5,213 nt of DNA from Euryarchaeota archaeon UBA13 (GTDB taxonomy: Archaea > Thermoplasmatota > Poseidoniia > Poseidoniales > Poseidoniaceae), in NCBI GenBank assembly GCA_002495945.1, contig DAHU01000136.1, positions 14,009 through 19,221 on the forward strand. Reading direction: 5' to 3'. Shown here in pieces: positions 1 to 5,213 of this stretch (its first letter is position 1; every line of letters starts with the position of its first letter). Below the pieces are notes generated by a model. It was not told the DNA's origin and ran no database searches. It worked only from the letters and a program-made list of their open reading frames with translations. A program made the translations under genes and the position numbers.

Positions 1-2265
1 TCAATCGTCGACTTATTGGTTGAGGCAGAACCGGATCATAGCTGGAATGTCACATTTGATGATGGTTTGCAACACGACATATTACCATCAGAGACACTGG
101 TGCTAAATTATACAGTGGAAAATACAGGTAATGCGATAGACAGTATCGTAGTCTCCCCCTCATTCAGTCTAAACTATTATGCGGATGATAACAGTATTTG
201 GAGTGCTGAAAACAACTCTAAACAAGATATTCCAGTAAATGGTACAGAAACCATGGAATTTTCAATCACTGCGCCTCATAATGCATGGAGTGGCACAACT
301 GCTACGGTAATTCTAAACTTATTTTCTAACGATTTGTATGTAAGTAATATTTCCTTAACGTTCACAGTTCAACAAATTTCTGGATGGAGACTGAACCTTT
401 CAGAGACAAATCTCATCATCGATTCTGCCGGCCAAAACCTCACACTAAACGTTGAGCATTTGGGTAACCTTGCCCGTCAACCTTGGTATAGCAAAGCTGG
501 CGAGGGATGGAACATATCAGTACCTCAAAATGGAGATTCAGTCGAACCATTTGGAGAATCAACTGTTACCATTTTTGTAACCCCGCCGGAAAATGCAGTC
601 GCTGGTGAAGTTGGCGTGTTAAGGCTCAGGGTATCTGATGGCGATGGTTCTGGTCAAACAATTCAAGAAGTGCCGGTAAGAGTTGGCACTACACCAAGTA
701 TAGACCTATATTCTAAAGGGGACTGGTTAGTCAACAAAACTATCACAAGCATGCCAACAGCGTGGGTAGAAAATTCTGGAAATGACCTTGCCGTACTATC
801 AATCACGATGAGTAATTTGCCTACTGGATGGTCTGCATCATATCCGGAACAGATGATTATCTCACCGAATCAAGTTATTGGTTTGCCTATTGGTTTGACG
901 GCCCCACAAAGTTGGGATGGAAGCTCAATATCAGTTACTGTGGAAGTTGGACATCCAATTCTTGGTGTTCAAACTATTTCAATACCGATTGCAGAGTCTA
1001 TTTTTGCCTTCACATCATCGCCGGTTATATCTGGGATAGTGAATAATATTGCAAGTATATCGGTTACTGACACTAACCTGACGCTACCGCCAAGTATTCA
1101 GATATCAGATGATAAATTAATGGTTACAATACCGAGTAGTGTCCAAAACATCACCTTGAATTCACAGGATGGTACTGCTGAATATTACATTCATTCCGCA
1201 GGCTATTCACTACCACAATTTTCAGCAAGTTGCACCTTCGATTCAACGGCATTGAGTCAACTTGGTATCGTTACAATCAACGACAAAATTGCGACATGCA
1301 ATTTGAACGCACCACAGACAGAGAGATTTACTGGCACGATATTATTGTTTACAGATGACGGACAAAGCGTAAGTTTAGACACCAATCAATTTTCGATTTC
1401 TCAAGGCAGTACTGTTGGTTTTGATATTGTGCCGGCAAATTGGAAACCCAGTGCTGGGGAATTGTCACTGACTTTGTTAGTGATTGATTCCTATGGAAGG
1501 GAAATTGCTGAAAAGACAATCGACACAGTTGCAAGAGCCGACGGCTGGAACGTAGGAATCTTTGAATTATCAGCAAACGGAGACATAAGAATCTCGATTA
1601 CAAGATCATCTTATGAGAGATTAGCAGGAGTGACATGTTCAATATATCTTGATTCACCTGACAACTCTTGGAGTCAGACACTAATTATCGACATAGCAGG
1701 TACAAAGTATGCTGAAATTACTGAAATCAGCGACCCAGGTGTATTTGACAATGATGATTTGATAAGGGCCGAACTTTCTTGTGCTTCACCTTACGATATC
1801 GATGATAATCCTGATGACGACACCGCACAGGCATTTTACCAAGCAGAGCAGTCAGAAATCATTGAAAGGTCTGAGATTTTCTTCGGCATATTGACCACAG
1901 TGTTGGTGCTTGGAGTGGCATATTTCCTCGGCCTGCTAGTACCACGTGACCGCAAACCACCTACATCACGTGAAGTAGACAAATCAACATCCACAGAACA
2001 ACCTGCGCCAATTAAACAAGAAACTATTGCTCCTGTTAGTGAAGAAATCGATGATTTCAGTATCGAATTTTCAGAAGATTTCGTCGAAGAAGAAGTAATA
2101 GAGATTCCTGATGAAGAGGATATCGAGGAATCGATCGATGTTACGGAGGACCAATCTACCGCTTCAGGTAGGTTAGCATCACTAAGAGACGAAATGATGG
2201 GTGATGATGCGCCAGTAGACACTAGACCAATTAGCGATAGGATGGCAGATTTCTTCAAAGACTGA
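1..2265 (+). CDS. Modular cell-surface protein with C-terminal membrane anchor and acidic tail (5' partial)
   Basis: The reading frame is open from base 1, so the gene begins upstream; the TTG at 16 is only an internal codon. The visible 754 residues are a beta-rich, Ser/Thr/Asn-rich ectodomain with at least eleven N-x-S/T sequons, which suggests an exported, glycosylated protein. Three divergent modules recur at 105-112 residues, marked by VENTGN (115-132), VEHLGN (451-468) and VENSGN (766-783). This style resembles NEW3/CARDB-type beta-sandwich domains. Two cysteine pairs (codons 1231/1297 and 1636/1780) could form disulphides. A hydrophobic helix of about 22 residues (1876-1941) is followed by RDRK, so the C-terminus should be cytoplasmic. 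The last 106 residues form an acidic, probably disordered tail ending in DRMADFFKD. The role is unknown: adhesion, envelope structure or substrate binding are all possible, and no catalytic motif is visible. A downstream gene follows after 38 bases. Confidence 0.85.
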   Translation, partial: SIVDLLVEAEPDHSWNVTFDDGLQHDILPSETLVLNYTVENTGNAIDSIVVSPSFSLNYYADDNSIWSAENNSKQDIPVNGTETMEFSITAPHNAWSGTTATVILNLFSNDLYVSNISLTFTVQQISGWRLNLSETNLIIDSAGQNLTLNVEHLGNLARQPWYSKAGEGWNISVPQNGDSVEPFGESTVTIFVTPPENAVAGEVGVLRLRVSDGDGSGQTIQEVPVRVGTTPSIDLYSKGDWLVNKTITSMPTAWVENSGNDLAVLSITMSNLPTGWSASYPEQMIISPNQVIGLPIGLTAPQSWDGSSISVTVEVGHPILGVQTISIPIAESIFAFTSSPVISGIVNNIASISVTDTNLTLPPSIQISDDKLMVTIPSSVQNITLNSQDGTAEYYIHSAGYSLPQFSASCTFDSTALSQLGIVTINDKIATCNLNAPQTERFTGTILLFTDDGQSVSLDTNQFSISQGSTVGFDIVPANWKPSAGELSLTLLVIDSYGREIAEKTIDTVARADGWNVGIFELSANGDIRISITRSSYERLAGVTCSIYLDSPDNSWSQTLIIDIAGTKYAEITEISDPGVFDNDDLIRAELSCASPYDIDDNPDDDTAQAFYQAEQSEIIERSEIFFGILTTVLVLGVAYFLGLLVPRDRKPPTSREVDKSTSTEQPAPIKQETIAPVSEEIDDFSIEFSEDFVEEEVIEIPDEEDIEESIDVTEDQSTASGRLASLRDEMMGDDAPVDTRPISDRMADFFKD
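115..985 (+). repeat. Three tandem divergent beta-sandwich modules (protein-level repeat)
   Basis: Three units are recognisable only after translation. Each has a V-E-[NH]-x-G-N strand motif (bases 115, 451 and 766). About 50 residues later each has a T-x-P element: TAPHNAW near 268, TPPENAV near 577 and TAPQSW near 898. A hydrophobic strand such as VILNL, VLRLRV or VTVEV then follows. Motif spacing is 336 and 315 bases. DNA identity between units is low, so the duplications are old. The pattern fits NEW3/CARDB-like domains; the family name is an inference from the motif style. Confidence 0.6.
1876..1941 (+). other. Transmembrane anchor segment of the surface protein
   Basis: About 22 uninterrupted hydrophobic or small residues, including the run GILTTVLVLG, are followed directly by P-R-D-R-K. 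The preceding sequence is acidic (DNPDDD, 30 residues upstream). The positive charges just after the helix predict that the C-terminal 106-residue tail faces the cytoplasm. It is the only strong membrane helix in the visible part of the protein. Confidence 0.8.
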
Positions 2266-2303
2266 TTGCAAGGTATTAATTCAGTTGGCATCTTGCATCG
2301 AAC

Positions 2304-2987
2304 ATGGACCTAGAACAGGCCGCTGGCACAACCACAGCGTTTTACACACTCCACTCTTGTGATGGTGAAATAGCATTGAGTGTTGCTGAGATACTAAGTT
2401 CGGCTGTAGAGGACAAAACCAAATCCTGGCAAAAATTATTGTCAACACGACCTACATTATCACAAAGGCTCACCCAACAAGGTCTAACTAACCCGATGGC
2501 TATCGAGGAAATCACTTGGGATGATGCAATGTTGCTATTTCTCTGTTCGATTAACACTGACGAAGAAGGTAAACCAATGTCTATCGGTGAGAGTTTGAAG
2601 CGAGAAAGATTTGGTAGATTCCCTTATGGTAATGGTTCACTAATTACCTATCTAATTGAGTTTTTACGACCAAATTCAAGAGTAAAAGATGCAAATAAAA
2701 TATTTTCAAGAATGATAGAATTATTGCAAAAACTATCAACATTTAACCAGCTTGAAGACTACAGTATTGCCCGTTTCTCCGGTGGCAAAGGAGGCATGAA
2801 CATACTTGGTTTCCTCAATTTAGATGAAGTAACAGAGTTGCGTAGGCTATCGGCTGGCCGTAACTGGTCTGTTGCGTCAGATGAACCGCTAGACGGTGGG
2901 GTTAGAGATGCTATCAAGCATCTTCTCGCCATGTTAAGAGCAGCGGAAAGAATCGACTCTGGGATTATGCACAGAGCACATATGTAA
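2304..2987 (+). CDS. Conserved-looking hypothetical protein, 227 residues, unknown function
   Basis: I do not recognise this protein. It is a soluble, mostly alpha-helical sequence with no signal peptide or membrane helix. The visible marks are a helical N-terminal half rich in Ser/Thr/Leu, a basic stretch KRERFGRF (residues 99-106), a glycine-rich SGGKGG (159-164), and an amphipathic C-terminal helix (about 199-217) that ends in IMHRAHM. SGGKGG is not a proper Walker A motif because it lacks the GK[ST] end, so ATP binding should not be assumed. ATG at 2304 is the only sensible start: an in-frame stop lies at 2277 with no alternative start after it. No Shine-Dalgarno sequence is seen. It sits 38 bases after the surface-protein gene on the same strand, so co-transcription is likely, but this gives no functional clue. 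Its stop codon directly abuts the stop of convergent purC. Confidence 0.8.
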   Translation: MDLEQAAGTTTAFYTLHSCDGEIALSVAEILSSAVEDKTKSWQKLLSTRPTLSQRLTQQGLTNPMAIEEITWDDAMLLFLCSINTDEEGKPMSIGESLKRERFGRFPYGNGSLITYLIEFLRPNSRVKDANKIFSRMIELLQKLSTFNQLEDYSIARFSGGKGGMNILGFLNLDEVTELRRLSAGRNWSVASDEPLDGGVRDAIKHLLAMLRAAERIDSGIMHRAHM

Positions 2988-3002
2988 TCAGAAATTTTCT
3001 GA
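2988..3002. repeat. Palindrome at the junction of convergent genes
   Basis: TCAGAAATTTTCTGA has perfect 7-base arms around one central base. It begins right after the stop of the plus-strand gene and includes the purC stop codon (TCA on this strand). A usable hairpin would have only a 5-bp stem (TCAGA/TCTGA), with an A/T loop. It may help end transcription from both sides, but the stem is weak and also encodes the last purC codons, so it could be chance. Confidence 0.3.
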
Positions 3003-3926
3003 AGTTAATCGCTCATACATCGATGCATACAATTCTGCGGTTTGATCAATGACGCTTTGTGGTAGTTCTGGAATTGGTGGATCTTCTGTACCTGCATCTC
3101 TTGCTTGCTTCAATTCTGCTTGATGACCGGTCTCGATGTAATGAGTTCTAACAAATTCCTTTGACAACTCAATACATTCACCGTTAGCATAGGCCTCAGC
3201 GTCCCACCATCTATCCTCATCCAAGGTTCCAAATGTATCGACAAGGACAACTTTTCGATTAGGCCCCAAGGCAAATTCTTTTTTCCCATCAACATGAATT
3301 AAACCATTCTTTCCTGCCTCTCTTTCAATCAAAGCATCAACTTTGAGCACCACATCGAATATCGCATTAAGTTCCTCTTCTGTGATATTGGAAATCTCTA
3401 ACGCCTCTTCTATGGTGATGTTTCTGTCAAATTTCTCAAACTTTGTGGTTACCTCCAAGAAAGGCTTATTCAATTTTGCTCCATATTCACAATCTGGCGA
3501 TACCCCTAATTGTTCTGCAGTCAACTCACCACGTTGGAATCTGCGCCACGCCGAACCGGATAGATAGTGTCGACAAATGATTTCCAGGGGAACAAATACC
3601 CATTCCATATCTCTTGGAATTGCTCCTGGCTCTTTGATAACTTCGACTTTTCTAACCAAACAACGATCTGCTGCGTTTACCTCAACCAAGTGAGTACCAC
3701 ATATACCCTCTTCTTCAATTAGTTTGAACCAATGAGCCGTGGTTCGGTTTAGCGATTCTCCTTTTCTTGGAATTAGTGATGGAATTATTTGGTCAAATAC
3801 CGAGATTTGATTTGTAAATCTAAATTCCAAAATGTCCGGGTCATCTGTTGACCAAACTTGCTTGACTTTACCCTGATACAGCATCTCGCCCATGAGTTGC
3901 TTTGACACAATTAGGCCTTTGAACAT
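2988..3926 (-). CDS. purC: Phosphoribosylaminoimidazole-succinocarboxamide (SAICAR) synthase
   Basis: This cytoplasmic enzyme of de novo purine synthesis joins CAIR and aspartate, using ATP, to make SAICAR. The 312-residue product has the N-terminal strand LYQGKVKQVW (residues 16-25), matching the family's ATP-binding start (LYEGKAK-type). It also has the clear signature VPLEIICRHYLSGS (112-125). The second motif region reads VDGKKEF (212-218), followed by DTFGTLDEDRWWD (230-242), which carries the acidic residues expected in the active site. The C-terminal DPPIPELP (282-289) and helical tail are typical of the longer, roughly 300-residue form. ATG at 3926 is chosen because it lies 12 bases after the eif6 stop. 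Internal ATGs at 3893 and 3884 are alternatives, since the family often begins just before the LYQGK strand. It is probably in an operon with eif6. No other purine genes are in the window. Confidence 0.95.
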   Translation of the reverse strand: MFKGLIVSKQLMGEMLYQGKVKQVWSTDDPDILEFRFTNQISVFDQIIPSLIPRKGESLNRTTAHWFKLIEEEGICGTHLVEVNAADRCLVRKVEVIKEPGAIPRDMEWVFVPLEIICRHYLSGSAWRRFQRGELTAEQLGVSPDCEYGAKLNKPFLEVTTKFEKFDRNITIEEALEISNITEEELNAIFDVVLKVDALIEREAGKNGLIHVDGKKEFALGPNRKVVLVDTFGTLDEDRWWDAEAYANGECIELSKEFVRTHYIETGHQAELKQARDAGTEDPPIPELPQSVIDQTAELYASMYERLTSENF

Positions 3927-3938
3927 TTCACAGGTGTA

Positions 3939-4610
3939 TCAAAGGAATCCCAATGCGTCTTCTATACGATTCATCTCAGGACCGGTTGTTTCTGTTCCAG
4001 CCAAGGCACCGTCATTAGACGCACAAATGCCTGCACCTACATAGGGTGAGCCGAAACATGCTGTGCCAACCATAGGTGGAACTTTCATCACTTGTTCAAT
4101 TAGTAAGACCTCATCTGGAGTGACGTCTGGGTGTAACAGAATACCTTGATCGTTAGTAACTCCTAACGAACCCACTACATCTTGCCCAGCTATGGTCGAT
4201 GCTAAGACATCAACTTTCATGACTTCAGAAATTATTTCCAATCCATCCTCCGGAATGCTGGGACTTGCGACAACGCCCATTTCGTTAACCAACAGTAAAT
4301 TACCGGCAGTGTTTACACCGCCTTCCATAACGATAACATCACCATATGAGGTTAAAATGTCGATATCAGACTCGGTTGCAATATCTGCTACGGCCATTCC
4401 ATTAGAATTTCCAGAGAGTAATGCTCCGACTAAGTTAGAACCGCCAATAGTTAACTCTACAGTTTCAAGACCAAGAACTGAATCTATTTTCTCCTTGACT
4501 GGTGGAGTCAATTCAGGCGGATGAAATACATATTGTCCAATACAAGCAACATGAATGCCAATTTGGTCACTACCAAATATGTCAGCAGTGTCAATCGTCA
4601 TCTCAATCAT
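3939..4610 (-). CDS. eif6: Translation initiation factor 6 (aIF6), ribosome anti-association factor
   Basis: aIF6 binds the large ribosomal subunit and blocks joining of the small subunit; the eukaryotic homologue also acts in 60S maturation. The 223-residue product matches the normal family length of about 220 and the repeated pentein fold. The C-terminal part (residues 146-223) is highly characteristic: VGSLGVTNDQG, LLHPDVTPDE, FGSPYVGAGICASNDGALAG, then TTGPEMNRIEDALGFL. Central GGVNTAGNLLLVNEMG is also typical. The frame stays open upstream to 4925, but that extension runs through the terminator and 5S rRNA and does not look like protein, so I choose ATG at 4610. ATG at 4601 (220 residues) is the alternative. 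No clear Shine-Dalgarno sequence is present, so a short or leaderless mRNA is plausible. It follows 23S-5S rRNA on the same strand and precedes purC by 12 bases. Confidence 0.95.
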   Translation of the reverse strand: MIEMTIDTADIFGSDQIGIHVACIGQYVFHPPELTPPVKEKIDSVLGLETVELTIGGSNLVGALLSGNSNGMAVADIATESDIDILTSYGDVIVMEGGVNTAGNLLLVNEMGVVASPSIPEDGLEIISEVMKVDVLASTIAGQDVVGSLGVTNDQGILLHPDVTPDEVLLIEQVMKVPPMVGTACFGSPYVGAGICASNDGALAGTETTGPEMNRIEDALGFL

Positions 4611-4651
4611 CCCTGCTATGTCTTCGAGTTCTAAAAGTAAGCCCTTGGTAA
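4611..4651 (-). promoter_or_regulatory. Possible promoter region of eif6-purC
   Basis: Only about 40 bases separate the rRNA terminator T-tract from the aIF6 ATG. If the terminator works, the eif6-purC promoter must lie here or within the terminator. Read on the minus strand, CTTACTTTTAG (about 4631-4643) is AT-rich and sits roughly 25-30 bases before the ATG, the right distance for a weak TATA box of a leaderless archaeal message. The match is poor and the call is inferred from position. Confidence 0.25.
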
Positions 4652-4685
4652 ATAAAAAAAGGCCGGTGCCGTAAAGGCACCGGCC
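4652..4685 (-). terminator. Hairpin plus T-tract terminator of the rRNA transcript
   Basis: On the minus strand GGCCGGTGCC (4676-4685) and GGCACCGGCC (4661-4670) form a perfect 10-bp, GC-rich stem around a 5-base loop TTTAC. Seven Ts (4654-4660) follow immediately, then ATT. The plus strand has no T-run after the stem, so the signal points one way only. It begins 28 bases after the 5S 3' end, as expected for ending the rRNA transcript. Archaeal termination mainly needs the T-tract, so the strong stem may also protect or process the RNA end. Confidence 0.85.
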
Positions 4686-4699
4686 AAGTTTAGAGGAAT

Positions 4700-4846
4700 C
4701 GAGTGAAAGAAGAGGGGCACAGTGACTTCCTTTCCCGTGGACTCTCGTACCACAGTATTGGGATAGACGCAGATGGGCTTGACTTCTGGGTTCGGAATGA
4801 GACCAGGTAAACACCACCGCTATGACCGTGCACCCATCTTCTCTCG
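4700..4846 (-). other. Extended helix flanking 5S rRNA (probable processing stem)
   Basis: The sequences on both sides of 5S rRNA are complementary beyond the mature molecule. AGAAGA (4837-4842) pairs with TCTTCT (4708-4713), and further out CGAG (4843-4846) pairs with CTCG (4700-4703). A four-base bulge, TTCA (4704-4707), lies on the 3' side, and a single bulged T (4836) separates the helix from the 5S terminal stem. The result is a 10-bp extension stacked on 5S helix I, the kind of precursor structure a processing nuclease could use. The pairing is seen in sequence; the processing role is inferred. Confidence 0.55.
4714..4835 (-). rRNA. rrf: 5S ribosomal RNA
   Basis: The minus strand carries the conserved 5S core: GGTCATAGCGG near the 5' end, TTCCGAACCCAGAAGTCAAG in loops B/C, then GGTACGAGAGTCCACGGGAA in the loop E/helix IV region. 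The ends pair to form helix I: GGG-T-GCACGG (5' side) with CTGTGCCCC (3' side), with one bulged T at 4832 and one G-U pair. The length of about 122 bases is normal. It lies about 95 bases after the 23S 3' end in the same direction and 28 bases before the terminator stem. The ends are set from helix I and could be off by one to three bases. Confidence 0.93.
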
Positions 4847-4929
4847 AATCGGATATGGATGCGACATAGGTCGCAGCGAATTGGCATGAATTACTAGACG
4901 AAGAGCACTCGCGGTGCGGATACATACGA
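4836..4929 (-). other. 23S-5S internal transcribed spacer
   Basis: About 94 bases with no tRNA. On the minus strand TGCGAC and GTCGCA (4860-4875) form a 6-bp hairpin around CTAT. The 3' half of the 23S processing stem should begin near the left end of the spacer as transcribed, but its partner lies beyond the window, so a bulge-helix-bulge motif cannot be tested here. I see no convincing internal promoter for 5S, so co-transcription with 23S is the simplest reading. Confidence 0.6.
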
Positions 4930-5213
4930 AAAAAAGATGCTCGAACATTAGTGCTGCTGGACTGAATACGTCGCCGAAGCTTCGTACTTACATCCGCAGT
5001 CTATCATCTCGTCTTTTACGAGCGTTCTGAGGTGTCTCGTCTATGGGGTGGCTTCGAGCTTAGATGCTTTCAGCTCTTATCCTTCAGGGCGTGGCTACCC
5101 AGCATTGCCTTGTCAGACAACTGGTAAACTAGTGGCCCCGAGCCCTCGTTCCTCTCGTACTAAAGGGCCCCTTCCATCAGACACCTTATGCGATTCTACC
5201 ACCAAGCAACAAA
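4930..5213 (-). rRNA. rrl: 23S ribosomal RNA, 3' end (partial, runs off the window)
   Basis: The minus strand contains the sarcin-ricin loop AGTACGAGAGGA (5150-5161), where elongation factors contact the large subunit, and the conserved GCTGAAAGCATCTAAGC (about 5060-5080). It also contains the 3' domain ending in CAGCACTAATG (about 4946-4956). The order and distances match the last 280 bases or so of domain VI in known 23S rRNAs. The 3' end is placed by comparison with the bacterial end, about 19 bases past the ACTAATG element, so it is uncertain by roughly ten bases. The rest of the gene lies outside the window. Confidence 0.95.

Noticed and set aside
1836..2291. 151-residue minus-strand reading frame antisense to the surface-protein tail
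   Set aside because: It is the mirror of the acidic, Glu/Asp-rich tail and gives a low-complexity Ser/Ile-rich product with no family features.
2780..2800. SGGKGG in the unknown protein as a nucleotide-binding P-loop
   Set aside because: The motif lacks the GK[ST] ending, and no Walker B partner or P-loop fold signature is visible around it.
3343..3567. 74-residue plus-strand reading frame opposite purC
   Set aside because: Shadow of purC with no recognisable domain or start signal.
4192..4524. 110-residue plus-strand reading frame opposite eif6
   Set aside because: It lies wholly inside a confidently identified gene on the other strand and has a low-complexity Ser/Pro/Thr composition.
4860..4875. 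6-bp hairpin in the 23S-5S spacer as a possible tRNA arm or regulatory RNA
   Set aside because: There is no T-loop GTTCGA-type element, no second and third arm at tRNA distances, and no CCA-type acceptor end. It is best left as a spacer hairpin.
4690..4887. 65-residue minus-strand reading frame across 5S rRNA
   Set aside because: The sequence is 5S rRNA by conserved core and helix I pairing; the frame is accidental.
4975..4984. Palindrome CGAAGCTTCG as a protein-binding site
   Set aside because: It lies inside 23S rRNA domain VI, where it is explained by an ordinary rRNA stem-loop.

Overview
The window looks like part of the chromosome of an uncultured archaeon. It most resembles Thermoplasmatota, probably Marine Group II (Poseidoniales) or a relative. 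This rests on four things: an unmistakable archaeal/eukaryotic translation factor aIF6; a 23S-5S rRNA pair with no tRNA between them; start codons without clear Shine-Dalgarno sequences; and a large secreted protein with many N-glycosylation sequons, one C-terminal membrane anchor and a very acidic cytoplasmic tail. The lineage is inferred from gene content and protein style, not from a phylogeny.

Left half, plus strand. Bases 1-2265 hold the 3' part of a long cell-surface protein gene whose start lies outside the window. Its ectodomain contains at least three tandem beta-sandwich modules of about 105-112 residues. After a 38-base gap comes a 227-residue soluble protein of unknown function (2304-2987). 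The two are probably co-transcribed.

Right half, minus strand, in transcription order: the 3' end of 23S rRNA (window edge to about 4930), a spacer of about 95 bases without a tRNA, 5S rRNA (about 4714-4835), a strong hairpin-plus-T-tract terminator (4652-4685), aIF6 (eif6, 3939-4610) and, 12 bases later, SAICAR synthase (purC, 2988-3926). purC ends back to back with the unknown plus-strand gene, with no base between the two stop codons.

Functionally the minus-strand block joins large-subunit rRNA, a factor that acts on the large ribosomal subunit, and a purine biosynthesis enzyme. The left block is an envelope protein and an orphan. I see no CRISPR array, insertion sequence, integrase, toxin-antitoxin pair or defence gene, and no convincing new multi-gene system. 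The points most worth a second look are the RNA structures around 5S rRNA, the placement of eif6 directly behind the rRNA terminator, the modular surface protein with paired cysteines, and the unrecognised 227-residue protein.
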